Source of the DNA: Georgenia thermotolerans
GTDB taxonomy: Bacteria; Actinomycetota; Actinomycetes; Actinomycetales; Actinomycetaceae
DNA: 64,000 nt
Reading direction: 5' to 3'
Assembly: GCF_009193185.1 (NCBI RefSeq)
Contig: NZ_VUKF01000021.1
Coordinates: 1-64,000, forward strand
In this document: piece by piece, positions 56,078-64,000 of the stretch
Numbering within the stretch: the first letter of the stretch is position 1
Layout of the letters: every line of letters starts with the position of its first letter
Notes under the pieces: model-generated
Seen by the model: only the letters and a program-made list of their open reading frames with translations
What the model was told of the DNA's origin: nothing
Databases searched by the model: none
Translations under genes and position numbers: made by a program

Positions 56078-57820
56078 TCACGGCCGCGGGACGTTCCGCA
56101 GGTTCGACCGGGCCATCGCCATGACCTCGCCCATGCCGCCGCCGAGCACCTGCTTGGTCACCGCCGTGGCGAAGCCCCGGATCTGCCCGGAGGTGATCGA
56201 CGGCGGGATGGACAGCGCGTTGGGGTCGGTGACGATGTCGATGAGCGCCGGGCCCTCGCGGCGCAGGCCGTCCTTGAGCGCCCTGCGCAGGTCGCGCGGG
56301 TCCTCCACGCGCACCGCGGGGATGCCCAGCGACATCGCCAGCCGCCGGTAGTCGACGGCGGGGGAGTCGGTGCCGTGGGAGGGCAGCCCCTCGACGATCA
56401 TCTCGAGCTTGACCATGCCCAGGGTGGCGTTGTTGAACACGACGACCTTGATGGGCAGGTTGTACGTGCGCATGGTGATGAGCTCGCCCAGCAGCATCGA
56501 CAGGCCGCCGTCGCCGGCGAGCGCCACGACCTGGCGGCTGGGCTCGGCGAACGCCGCCCCGATGGCGTGCGGCAGCGCGTTCGCCATGGACCCGTGGAGG
56601 AACGAGCCGATGACCCGGCGCCGGCCGTTGGGCGTGAGGTAGCGGGCCGCCCACACGTTGCACATGCCGGTGTCCACGGTGAAGACGGCGTCCTCGCTGG
56701 CCGCCTCGTCGAGCAGGACGGCGGCGTACTCGGGGTGGATGGGCCGCATCTTCTCGACGTTGCGGGTGTACGCGCCGACGACCTTGGTCATCATGTCGCG
56801 CTGCTTCTTGAGCATCCGCTCGAGGAACTTCCGGTCCGTCTTGCGCCGGATCTGCGGGATGAGCAGCCGCATCGTCTCCTTGACGTCGCCGTGCACCGGC
56901 AGGTCCAGCCGGGTGCGCCGGCCCAGGTGGCTGGCGTCGACGTCGATCTGCGCGGTGGTGACGTCCTGGGGCAGGAAGGCCTTGTAGGGGAAGTCCGTGC
57001 CGACCAGGACGAGGAGGTCGGCGCCCTCCATGGCGTCGACGCAGGCGCCGTAGCCGAGCAGGCCCGACATGCCGACGTCGAAGGGGTTGTCGTACTGGAT
57101 GACCTCCTTGCCGCGCAGGGAGTGGCCGATCGGCGCGGCGGCCAGGTCGGCGAGCTCGAGGACCTCGGCGTGGGCGCCGCGGGCCCCCGCGCCGACGAAC
57201 AGCGTCACCTTGTCGGCGTTGTTGATCGCCTCCGCCAGGGCGGTGACGTCGGCGGCGTCGGGCACGAGGCGGGCATGGCGCGGGGTGGGCACGACCGCCT
57301 GCTGCCCGGCGTCGTCGACGGGCTGGTCGGCGACGTCACCCGGCAGGGTGATCACCGCGACGCCCGGCTCGGCGATCGCGTGCTGGATGGCGGTGCGGGT
57401 CACCCGGGGCACCTGGTCCGGGCTCGAGACCATCTCCGAGAACACCGAGCACTCGGTGAAGATGCGGTCCGGGTGGGTCTCCTGGAAGAAGTCGGTGCCG
57501 ATCTGGTCGCTGGGGATGTGCGAGGCGATGGCCACGACGGGCACCTTGTTGCGGTTGGCGTCGTACAGGCCGTTGATGAGGTGCAGGTTGCCCGGCCCGC
57601 AGGAGCCGGCGCACGCGGTCAGCTTGCCGGTGACCTCCGCCTCGGCCCCGGCGGCGAAGGCCGCGGCCTCCTCGTGGCGCACGTGCACCCAGTCGATGCC
57701 CGGGGTGCGGCGCACGGCGTCGACGACCGGGTTGAGGGAGTCGCCGACGATGCCGTAGATGCGTTCGACCCCGGCGGCGACCAGCTGGTTGACGAGGTGC
57801 TCGGCGACGCTGCGTGCCAC
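56078..57820 (-). CDS. poxB: Pyruvate:quinone oxidoreductase (pyruvate dehydrogenase, quinone)
   Basis: 580 aa ThDP/FAD enzyme converting pyruvate to acetate and CO2 with electrons to quinone. N-terminal ThDP pyrimidine domain (YGIVGDSLNPVVDAV, HVRHEEAAAFAAGAEAEVTG with catalytic Glu), central FAD domain, and C-terminal ALAGDGGLSMLLGELIT...VFNNATLGMVKLEM (ThDP pyrophosphate motif GDG-NN). A C-terminal membrane-binding tail is present as in E. coli PoxB. GTG 57820 follows GAAGGAG. Confidence 0.93.
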   Translation of the reverse strand: MARSVAEHLVNQLVAAGVERIYGIVGDSLNPVVDAVRRTPGIDWVHVRHEEAAAFAAGAEAEVTGKLTACAGSCGPGNLHLINGLYDANRNKVPVVAIASHIPSDQIGTDFFQETHPDRIFTECSVFSEMVSSPDQVPRVTRTAIQHAIAEPGVAVITLPGDVADQPVDDAGQQAVVPTPRHARLVPDAADVTALAEAINNADKVTLFVGAGARGAHAEVLELADLAAAPIGHSLRGKEVIQYDNPFDVGMSGLLGYGACVDAMEGADLLVLVGTDFPYKAFLPQDVTTAQIDVDASHLGRRTRLDLPVHGDVKETMRLLIPQIRRKTDRKFLERMLKKQRDMMTKVVGAYTRNVEKMRPIHPEYAAVLLDEAASEDAVFTVDTGMCNVWAARYLTPNGRRRVIGSFLHGSMANALPHAIGAAFAEPSRQVVALAGDGGLSMLLGELITMRTYNLPIKVVVFNNATLGMVKLEMIVEGLPSHGTDSPAVDYRRLAMSLGIPAVRVEDPRDLRRALKDGLRREGPALIDIVTDPNALSIPPSITSGQIRGFATAVTKQVLGGGMGEVMAMARSNLRNVPRP

Positions 57821-57893
57821 AGTGTGCTCCTTCGGCTCGGGTTCGCCCCGATCCTGCCCCGGCCGGTGCGGTGCCGCAGGTCGAGCCCGGGCG

Positions 57894-59105
57894 TCAGGGC
57901 ACGTGGGGGAGGTCGCGCCCCGCGCGGCGGCGCAGCACCGGCGCGGTGAACAGCGCGGCAAGCACGGCGAGCAGGCCCGAGACCGCGACGGTGCCGAAGC
58001 CCCCGACCGAGCCGGCGCGGTCGATCATCGCCCCGGCCACGGACGCCCCGACCGAGACGCCCAGGTTGATCCCGGTGCTCAGCCAGGTCAGCCCCTCCGT
58101 GAGCCGGCCGGGCGCGACGATGTGCTGGATGATCGCGTTGCCGTTGATGATCGTCGGGGAGATGGCGAACCCGGTCACGAACATCACCGCGGCCATGACG
58201 GGGAGCGAGCCGACGAGGAGGAACAGCGCGCTGCCCACGGCGAGCACGACGACGCCGAGCAGGAACCGCCGCCACGCCGGCCCCTCCCACACCTTGGCGC
58301 CGTAGAGCAGCCCGGCGATCATCGACCCCGTGGCGAAGATGCCCAGCAGGACGCCCGCCGCGCCCGGGCTGCCCTGCTCGGCGGTGAAGGCGACGGTCGC
58401 GACGTCGCTGGCGCCGAAGATGCTGCCCACGAAGACGAACACACCCACCAGGCCGGCCATGGCGGCCGAGCGCATGACCGAGCCGCGGGCGGCGCGGCCC
58501 TCGACGACGACGAGCGGGGGCTCCGTGGCCCGCTGCGCGAGGAAGGTGTAGCCGCCCACGACCACGAGGACGAGCGCGAGCGACACGCCCGCCCAGGGGG
58601 CGACGCCCGTCGCCAGCACGGTCGCGACGACCGGCCCGACGACGAACGTGACCTCGTCGAGCGCGGACTCGAGGGAGAAGGCGCTGTGGAGCTCACCGGG
58701 GGTGCGCACCACCTGGGTCCACCGGGCCCGGACGAGGGCGCCCATGGAGCCGACGGTGGCGCCGGCCACGGCGGCGGCGGCGTACAGCGTCCAGGTGGGG
58801 GCGCCGGTGACGGCGGCGAGGACCAGGGCGAGCAGGCCCGCGGCGCTCAGGGCCAGGGAGGGCGCCATGACCCGGGCCTGGCCGTGCCGGTCGACGAGCC
58901 GGGCCAGCTGCGGCGCGCAGACGGCCTGCGCGACGACGAACGTGGCCGCCACCGACCCGGCCGTGGCGTAGGAGCCGGTCAGGGCCGAGAGCATGAGGAT
59001 GATGCCGAGGCTGATCATCCCGCCGGGGAACCGGGCGAGCAGCCCGGCGGCGGAGAAGGCCAGGGCGCCGGGGAGGGACAGGATCTGGCGGTAGGGCCCT
59101 AGCAC
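57894..59105 (-). CDS. MFS transporter
   Basis: 403 aa with 12 hydrophobic helices and the loop 2-3 motif LARLVDRHGQARVMAP. No substrate signature seen; similar proteins are drug or metabolite effluxers. GTG 59105 preferred since the first helix begins soon after; an ATG at 59177 in frame would add a basic stretch. Located 73 nt upstream of poxB and possibly co-transcribed with it. Confidence 0.85.
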   Translation of the reverse strand: MLGPYRQILSLPGALAFSAAGLLARFPGGMISLGIILMLSALTGSYATAGSVAATFVVAQAVCAPQLARLVDRHGQARVMAPSLALSAAGLLALVLAAVTGAPTWTLYAAAAVAGATVGSMGALVRARWTQVVRTPGELHSAFSLESALDEVTFVVGPVVATVLATGVAPWAGVSLALVLVVVGGYTFLAQRATEPPLVVVEGRAARGSVMRSAAMAGLVGVFVFVGSIFGASDVATVAFTAEQGSPGAAGVLLGIFATGSMIAGLLYGAKVWEGPAWRRFLLGVVVLAVGSALFLLVGSLPVMAAVMFVTGFAISPTIINGNAIIQHIVAPGRLTEGLTWLSTGINLGVSVGASVAGAMIDRAGSVGGFGTVAVSGLLAVLAALFTAPVLRRRAGRDLPHVP

Positions 59106-59185
59106 GAGGACGATTCTGGCGCACCGCGTCCGCCGCCGAGACACGGTGCGCCGCCTGCTACCGGTGAGGTTGCCCACCCGCCAAG

Positions 59186-59656
59186 ATGGCCCTCGTGCAG
59201 ACCCCCGCCATCACCGACATCGACGCCCTCGCCGTCGCCCGCGCCGAGGCCCGGGCCGGCCGTGCCGAGGGTGGGGTGCCCATCGGGGCGGCCCTGGTCG
59301 TGGACGGAGCCGTGCTCGCCGTCGGGCGCAACCGGCGGGTGCAGGACGGCAGCGCCATCCGGCACGGCGAGACCGACTGCCTGGAGAATGCCGGCCGGCT
59401 GCCGGCGTCGGTGTACGCCCGGGCCACGATGGTCACCACGCTCTCGCCGTGCGACATGTGCACGGGCGCGATCCTGCTCTACAAGATCCCGCGGGTGGTC
59501 ATCGGCGAGAACCGGACCTTCCGCGGCGGGGAGGACCTGCTGCGCGAACGGGGCGTCGAGGTGGTCGTGCTCGACGACGCCGAGTGCGTGAGCCTCATGC
59601 GCGACTTCGTCGCCGCCGAGCCGGGGCTGTGGAACGAGGACATCGGCCAGGAGTGA
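59186..59656 (+). CDS. Cytosine deaminase, yeast Fcy1-like
   Basis: 156 aa cytidine-deaminase-fold enzyme. Zinc motif HGETDCLENAG (His and catalytic Glu near residue 62-64) and SPCDMCTGAILLYKIP (two Cys near 91-94). The C-terminal run up to EDIGQE matches what I recall of yeast cytosine deaminase closely, rather than bacterial CodA (an amidohydrolase) or TadA. Probably converts cytosine to uracil. ATG 59186. Confidence 0.88.
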   Translation: MALVQTPAITDIDALAVARAEARAGRAEGGVPIGAALVVDGAVLAVGRNRRVQDGSAIRHGETDCLENAGRLPASVYARATMVTTLSPCDMCTGAILLYKIPRVVIGENRTFRGGEDLLRERGVEVVVLDDAECVSLMRDFVAAEPGLWNEDIGQE

Positions 59657-59662
59657 GCGGCC

Positions 59663-59694
59663 GTCGCCGGGGGGCGTGACGCCCGCCCGGCGAC
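59663..59694. terminator. Hairpin between deaminase and pgm
   Basis: A 14-bp stem with a single bulged G (59663-59676 with 59680-59694) and loop TGA lies between two convergent genes. Confidence 0.6.
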
Positions 59695-59713
59695 CGGCGC
59701 CCCGGCCTGGGCG

Positions 59714-61393
59714 TTACTCGCCCAGCGCCGCGTCGACCACCTTCTTCGCCTCCGCCTGCACCGCGGTGAGGTGCTGCTCGCCCTTGAAGGACTCGGCGTA
59801 GATCTTGTACACGTCCTCGGTCCCCGAGGGCCGCGCGGCGAACCAGGCGTCCGCGGTGGTGACCTTGAGCCCGCCGATGGCCTCGCCGTTGCCGGGCGCG
59901 TCCACCAGCCGGTCGGTGATCGGCGCCCCGGCCAGCTCGGTGGCGGCGACGTCCTCGGGGCGCAGCTTGGCGAGCTTGGCCTTCTGCGCCTTGCTGGCGG
60001 GGGCGTCGATGCGGGCGTAGGCGCTGGCGCCGTACCGTTCGACGAGGTCGGCGTGGAGCTCGCTGGGGGACCGGCCGGTCACCGCGAGGATCTCCGAGGC
60101 GAGCAGCGCGAGGAGGATGCCGTCCTTGTCGGTGGTCCACACCGTGCCGTCCTTGCGCAGGAACGACGCCCCGGCCGACTCCTCGCCGCCGAAGCCGACC
60201 GAGCCGTCGAGCAGCCCGGGCACGAAGTACTTGAAGCCCACCGGCACCTCGATGAGGGTGCGGCCCAGCCCGGCCGCGACCCGGTCGATGAGGGCGGAGG
60301 AGACCAGCGTCTTGCCCACGGCCGCGTCCGCGCGCCAGCCCGGGCGGTGGGTGAAGAGGTACTCGATGGCGACGGCGAGGTAGTGGTTGGGGTTCATCAG
60401 CCCGCCGTCGGGGGTGACGATGCCGTGCCGGTCGGAGTCGGCGTCGTTGCCCGTGGCGATGTCGTAGGGCGTCTGCCCGTCGGTGGGGCGCATCTTGTCC
60501 CGCAGCGACGCCATCGCAAAGGGGGAGGAGCAGTCCATGCGGATCTTGCCGTCCCAGTCCAGCGTCATGAACCGCCAGGTCGGGTCCACGGCCGGGTTGA
60601 CCACGGTGAGGTCGAGGTGGTGGCGCTCGCCGATCGCGGCCCAGTACTCCACCGACGCCCCGCCCAGCGGGTCCGCGCCGATGCGCACGCCGGCCTCGCG
60701 GATGGCGTCGAGGTCGAGGACGTTGACGAGGTCGTCGACGTAGGCGCTGAGGTAGTCGTTCTTGCGGGTGCTCTCCGCGGCGATGGCCCGCTCGAACGGG
60801 GTCCGGGACACCTCCTGCCAGCCGCTGCGCAGGATCTCGTTGGCGCGGGCGGCGATGACGGAGGTGGCGTCCGAGCCGGCCGGGCCGCCGTGCGGGGGGT
60901 TGTACTTGAAGCCGCCGTCGCGCGGGGGGTTGTGCGAGGGGGTGACGACGATGCCGTCGGCGCGGCCCGGGCCCTCCACCCGCACCCCGCCGGTGGTGCC
61001 GGCGCCGTTCGCGCGCAGGATGGCGTGCGAGACGGCCGGGGTGGGCGTCCAGGAGTCGCGGGCGTCGACGCGGACCTCCACCCCGGCGGCGCTGAGCACC
61101 TCGATGGCGGTGCGCCAGGCCGGCTCGCTCAGGGCGTGGGTGTCCCGGCCGATGAACAGCGGGCCGTCGATGCCCTGGGAGCGGCGGTACTCGACGATCG
61201 CGGCGGTGGTGGCCACGATGTGCGCCTCGTTGAAGGCGCTGTCGAGGCTGGAGCCGCGGTGCCCGGAGGTGCCGAAGACGACCTGCTGGGCCGGGTCGTC
61301 GGGGTCCGGGGTGAGGTCGTAGTAGGCGGAGACGACCTTGTCGACGTCGATGAGGTCCTCGGGCTGGGCGGGAGTGCCGGCGCGCTCATGCAT
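59714..61393 (-). CDS. pgm: Phosphoglucomutase (alpha-D-glucose)
   Basis: 559 aa, interconverts glucose-1-phosphate and glucose-6-phosphate. [10 protein letters not shown] at residue ~40, phosphoserine loop [11 protein letters not shown] near 152, metal loop [10 protein letters not shown], sugar loop GFGGEESAG and phosphate-binding loop [12 protein letters not shown]. Full length for the Pgm-type (versus phosphomannomutase). ATG 61393. Needed for glycogen/trehalose and cell-wall precursors. Monocistronic. Confidence 0.95.
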   Translation of the reverse strand: MHERAGTPAQPEDLIDVDKVVSAYYDLTPDPDDPAQQVVFGTSGHRGSSLDSAFNEAHIVATTAAIVEYRRSQGIDGPLFIGRDTHALSEPAWRTAIEVLSAAGVEVRVDARDSWTPTPAVSHAILRANGAGTTGGVRVEGPGRADGIVVTPSHNPPRDGGFKYNPPHGGPAGSDATSVIAARANEILRSGWQEVSRTPFERAIAAESTRKNDYLSAYVDDLVNVLDLDAIREAGVRIGADPLGGASVEYWAAIGERHHLDLTVVNPAVDPTWRFMTLDWDGKIRMDCSSPFAMASLRDKMRPTDGQTPYDIATGNDADSDRHGIVTPDGGLMNPNHYLAVAIEYLFTHRPGWRADAAVGKTLVSSALIDRVAAGLGRTLIEVPVGFKYFVPGLLDGSVGFGGEESAGASFLRKDGTVWTTDKDGILLALLASEILAVTGRSPSELHADLVERYGASAYARIDAPASKAQKAKLAKLRPEDVAATELAGAPITDRLVDAPGNGEAIGGLKVTTADAWFAARPSGTEDVYKIYAESFKGEQHLTAVQAEAKKVVDAALGE

Positions 61394-61575
61394 GGAGCCG
61401 ATCCTGCCACCGGAGCCCCGGGGAACGCCCGAGATAGCGCGGTCGCCGCCGCCGGCTCGCCCCCTGTTCGTGCGTCCTCCACCTGGGGGTTCCTCGCCGT
61501 TGAGCCCGCGCGCCGCCCGCAGCCGCCACCCGCGACCGCCGCGGCCGACCGCCTGCCCGGCCGCCCGCGGCTGCC

Positions 61576-61581
61576 TACGCT
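61576..61581 (+). promoter_or_regulatory. Predicted -10 box of the leaderless rhodanese gene
   Basis: TACGCT ends 6 nt before the ATG at 61588, and no Shine-Dalgarno sequence is present. Confidence 0.5.
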
Positions 61582-61587
61582 GGGGCC

Positions 61588-61941
61588 ATGACACTTCCCG
61601 ACGTCCCCGGCACCCCGGTGACCATCGCCGACCTCGACCCCCAGCAGCCCGTCCCGGAGGGCTTCGTCCTGCTCGACGTGCGCGAGCAGGACGAGTGGGA
61701 CGCCGGTCACGCGCCCGGCGCCGTGCACATCCCCATGGGCGAGCTGCCGGCCCGGGTGGACGAGCTGCCGGACGGCGAGCTGCTGGTGGTGTGCCGCTCC
61801 GGCGGCCGCTCGGCCCGCTCGGCCGCCTGGCTCAACCACTCCGGCTACGACGCCTACAACGTCGAGGGCGGCATGAAGCAGTGGCAGGCCGCGGGGCTGC
61901 CCCTCACCGCCGAGGACGGCCGCACAGCGACCGTCCTCTGA
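61588..61941 (+). CDS. Rhodanese-like sulfurtransferase domain protein
   Basis: 117 aa single rhodanese domain: [28 protein letters not shown] and active-site loop [16 protein letters not shown] with the catalytic Cys. Transfers sulfane sulfur, or acts as a redox or regulatory sulfur carrier. Apparently leaderless. Monocistronic and divergent from pgm. Confidence 0.92.
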   Translation: MTLPDVPGTPVTIADLDPQQPVPEGFVLLDVREQDEWDAGHAPGAVHIPMGELPARVDELPDGELLVVCRSGGRSARSAAWLNHSGYDAYNVEGGMKQWQAAGLPLTAEDGRTATVL

Positions 61942-61948
61942 CGTCCCG

Positions 61949-62030
61949 CCCGGCGCCGCGGCGAGCAGCGGGGGAGACGGCCCGGCGCCGTGGCGAGCAG
62001 CGGGGGACGGCGCGGCGCCGCGGCGAGCGG
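61949..62030 (+). repeat. Three imperfect ~30-bp tandem repeats
   Basis: Units beginning CCCGGCGCCGCGGCGAGCAG at 61949, its near-copy at 61981, and a shorter diverged third copy from 62011, lie in the 142-bp gap between the rhodanese and DUF5926 genes. Probably a slippage-derived array. Confidence 0.7.
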
Positions 62031-62069
62031 CCCGCCGGTGCCCTCGTCGGGGCTCGCCGTCGTGACCCG

Positions 62070-62075
62070 TACGCT
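62070..62075 (+). promoter_or_regulatory. Predicted -10 box of the DUF5926 gene
   Basis: TACGCT ends 8 nt before the ATG at 62084, without a Shine-Dalgarno sequence; probably leaderless. Confidence 0.4.
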
Positions 62076-62083
62076 TGGGCCCC

Positions 62084-62953
62084 ATGGGTAAGAAGAGCCG
62101 CAAGAAGTCCGAGGGCACGCCGAAGCCGAAGCGCCAGGAAGTCCCCTACGTCGAGCGGCCCTTCGAGGGCCTGCCCGGCGAGACCGACCTGGTCGCGCTG
62201 CGCGAGGTCGTCCCCGCCGCGTCGGTGACGGTCCGCACCACCGAGGAGCACGGCGCTCGCGAGGTCCAGCTCGTCACCCTCCTGCCCGACACGCTGCCCG
62301 CGCTGCACCGCGAGGACGGCACCGTGCTCGTCGCCCTGCAGACGCCCCAGCACTCCGGCGACGCCTCGCGCGACGTCGCCGCCGCCCTGCTCGACGCCCT
62401 CGCCCTCGAGCCGGGCACCCCGCTGACCAACGCCGGCCTGCCCGAGCCGGGCCCGCGCCTGCAGGACGTCCTGGACACCTCGGTGCCCTTCGAGGTCACC
62501 GTCCACGACACCTTCGACTACTGGCTCGCCCCCGGCGCCGCGGAGGACCCGGAGGTCGCGCACGCGCTCGAGCACGCCAGCGAGGAGATCGTCCCCACCG
62601 TCAAGATCGACGGCGTCGACTCGGCCTACTGGGTGCGCATGGGCGCCCGCGAGTTCCTCCGCTGGGCCCGCCCGGAGGACCAGGAGCGCGTCCTCGACGC
62701 GATCGCCCGCCTGCACGCTGCCCGCGAGTCGGCCATCGACGAGGGCTCGAAGTTCATCGGTGCCTTCCGCGCCTGCGGCATCCTCATCCCCGTCTGGGAG
62801 CTGGCGCCGGGCACCGAGGCCGAGGAGATCGCCGAGCCGCTGCGGGCCTTCGAGAAGAAGCTGGAGGAGGCCCTGGCGTCCGACGCGGCGCTCACCGCCG
62901 ACGAGCGCCGCGCTCGCGCCGGCATCGTCTCCCGCCAGGTGAGCCTCCGCTGA
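62084..62953 (+). CDS. DUF5926-family protein
   Basis: 289 aa. A very basic N-terminus (MGKKSRKKSEGTPKPKRQE) is followed by PYVERPFEGLPGETDLVALREVVPAAS, the start of the actinobacterial DUF5926 domain, and a charged helical C-terminus. Soluble, no catalytic motif recognised; the basic head suggests nucleic-acid or ribosome contact, which is speculation. ATG 62084. Confidence 0.82.
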   Translation: MGKKSRKKSEGTPKPKRQEVPYVERPFEGLPGETDLVALREVVPAASVTVRTTEEHGAREVQLVTLLPDTLPALHREDGTVLVALQTPQHSGDASRDVAAALLDALALEPGTPLTNAGLPEPGPRLQDVLDTSVPFEVTVHDTFDYWLAPGAAEDPEVAHALEHASEEIVPTVKIDGVDSAYWVRMGAREFLRWARPEDQERVLDAIARLHAARESAIDEGSKFIGAFRACGILIPVWELAPGTEAEEIAEPLRAFEKKLEEALASDAALTADERRARAGIVSRQVSLR

Positions 62954-63005
62954 CCCGCTGACCTTCCGGGGCGCGGGCGCCTCGTGCGCTGACGCGCCCC
63001 ACCAA

Positions 63006-63042
63006 CCGTCGGGGTGCGGACCGGTGGTCCGCACCCCGACGG
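63006..63042. terminator. Bidirectional terminator, 17-bp perfect stem
   Basis: Perfect inverted repeat 63006-63022 / 63026-63042 with a GGT loop between the convergent DUF5926 and sugar-dehydrogenase genes. Confidence 0.8.
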
Positions 63043-63058
63043 GCTGTGTTCCTGCTGC

Positions 63059-64000
63059 TTACTTGCCGGTGTAGGTGAAGGTGAGCAGGGAGCCGGGGTT
63101 CTCGAGCTCGGTGGTGGAGTCGCCGTCGGCGCCGCGGGCCAGGCCGCCGGAGTCGGTGGCCACGATGATGGTGGCGCCGTCGGGGCTGATGGCGGTGTCG
63201 CGGTAGCGGTTGACGGAGCGGAACAGCCGCTGGGAGTCGCCGACCTTCTCGCCGTCGTCGGCCAGGTCGACGCGGAAGAGCTCGCCGCTCTTGAGGGTGG
63301 GCATGAGCAGGGAGTTCTCCCAGCCCGGGATGGCCGTCGCGTCGTAGTGCTCGAGGCTGGAGGGGGCGATCGTCGGGTAGCAGATGAAGTACATCCCGGA
63401 GGTGTCGCAGTCGTCGCCCTTGAAGTCGTGGTTGTCGGCGACGGTGAAGTACGTGCGCAGCGGCTCGACGAAGTTCGCGGCCGTGAAGTCGTGCTCGAAG
63501 TACTGCGGGACCTCGTCGGGGATGGTGAACCCGTCGTAGGGCAGCGTGGTGCCGGCGGACCAGTCACCGAAGACGTAGGCCTGGTCGTCCTTGTAGCCCG
63601 AGACGTAGGGCCAGCCGTAGTTGCCGCCGGCCTTGAGGAGGTTGAGCTCGTCGTCGCTCTTGGGGCCCTGCTCGGAGGAGTAGAGCTTGCCGTTGGCGAA
63701 GGTCAGCCCCTGGGGGTTGCGGTGGCCGTAGGTCAGGACGTGGCTCGTGACGCCGTCGAGCTTGGGGTTGTCCTTGGGGATGGAGCCGTCGAGGTTCAGG
63801 CGCAGGGTCTTGCCCTGGTAGGCGGTCCAGTCCTGGGCGTCGACCTCGTCCTGGGTGGGCAGGCGCTGGGCCTCGTTGGGCTTGTAGGCGTTGAGGTCCT
63901 GGTTGTTCCCGCGGTCGCCGATCGTGTAGTAGAGCTTGCTGTCGGGGCCGAAGACGAGGCGCCCGGAGTTGTGGTCGTCGCTGGCGGGCATGCCCTCGAT
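63059..64000 (-). CDS. Glucose/sorbosone dehydrogenase-family protein, truncated by window edge
   Basis: The last ~313 residues of a PQQ-dependent sugar dehydrogenase (Asd/GdhB-like) beta-propeller: HNSGRLVFGPDSKLYYTIGDRGN (the catalytic-His/ligand area), KTLRLNLDGSIPKDNP, TYGHRNPQGLTF, SSEQGPKSDDELNLLKAGGNYGWPYVSGY. Two cysteines (DDCDTSGMYFIC) may form a disulfide, suiting an exported enzyme. The frame remains open at 64000, so the start and any signal peptide are outside the window. Confidence 0.88.
   Translation of the reverse strand: MEGMPASDDHNSGRLVFGPDSKLYYTIGDRGNNQDLNAYKPNEAQRLPTQDEVDAQDWTAYQGKTLRLNLDGSIPKDNPKLDGVTSHVLTYGHRNPQGLTFANGKLYSSEQGPKSDDELNLLKAGGNYGWPYVSGYKDDQAYVFGDWSAGTTLPYDGFTIPDEVPQYFEHDFTAANFVEPLRTYFTVADNHDFKGDDCDTSGMYFICYPTIAPSSLEHYDATAIPGWENSLLMPTLKSGELFRVDLADDGEKVGDSQRLFRSVNRYRDTAISPDGATIIVATDSGGLARGADGDSTTELENPGSLLTFTYTGK

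Noticed and set aside
1-64000. tRNA, rRNA, CRISPR, IS elements, prophage
   Set aside because: No tRNA-like cloverleaf, transposase, integrase, spacer array or phage structural gene was found by reading; very short RNAs could be missed.

Overview
The window is about 64 kb of very GC-rich (roughly 70-75% by eye) chromosomal DNA from an actinomycete. The base composition, many GTG starts, frequent ATGA/GTGA stop-start overlaps, coenzyme F420 genes (cofC, cofD), a perfect GlxR/Crp-type site, an AmaP/Gls24 alkaline-shock cluster and actinobacterial small families (DUF6458, DUF5926) all fit Actinomycetota. Micrococcales is my best guess, but the sequence alone does not fix the genus. I saw no rRNA, tRNA, CRISPR array, insertion sequence, phage gene or replication origin.

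Layout. 1-9089: a tightly coupled seven-gene operon made of a biotin carrier protein (cut by the window edge), biotin carboxylase, a pyruvate-carboxylase/transcarboxylase-5S-type carboxyltransferase, a NagD-like HAD phosphatase, a two-subunit PEP-synthase-like phosphotransferase and acetoacetyl-CoA synthetase, followed by a convergent IclR regulator. I read it as a candidate ATP- and biotin-dependent ketone (acetone) carboxylation pathway, and it is the most interesting thing here. 10.2-13.4 kb: a STAS protein, then cystathionine beta-synthase and metB behind a ten-residue leader ending in three Cys codons. 13.4-17.3 kb: two divergent Gls24/AmaP envelope-stress groups with an ECF sigma factor and a GlxR-type site between them. 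17.5-21.0 kb: a second Cys-containing leader before an OsmC / FMN reductase / flavin reductase / LLM monooxygenase operon, which looks like a sulfur-scavenging unit.

21-34 kb: DoxX protein, a sodium:solute symporter with a small partner, cofD-cofC with a nitroreductase, TetR, SppA, a VOC protein, a formate/nitrite-type channel, an RHH regulator plus DUF4097 protein under a perfect 20-bp palindrome, an ECF sigma factor with a membrane partner, and a LysE exporter behind a coupled uORF. 34.4-38.7 kb: a DASS anion symporter divergent from lysR-catB-catC, a possible muconate uptake and degradation island with slightly different codon use. 38.8-47.2 kb: App1 phosphatase, DUF6458, 3-hydroxyacyl-CoA dehydrogenase, sugar porter, a small protein with a highly structured leader, a stress protein, a GH63-like hydrolase, and CDF and TSUP transporters.

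47.3-53.3 kb: a sugar-acid locus (a possible mannonate-dehydratase remnant, uxuB, idnD, gntP, a FadR-type regulator, gntK) that should funnel fructuronate, idonate and gluconate into 6-phosphogluconate and the mannonate/KDG route. 53.4-64 kb: a polar amino-acid ABC transporter, poxB, an MFS transporter, a yeast-like cytosine deaminase, phosphoglucomutase, a rhodanese, DUF5926 and a truncated sugar dehydrogenase. Several genes have a TANNNT -10 box 6-8 nt before the start codon, suggesting leaderless mRNAs.
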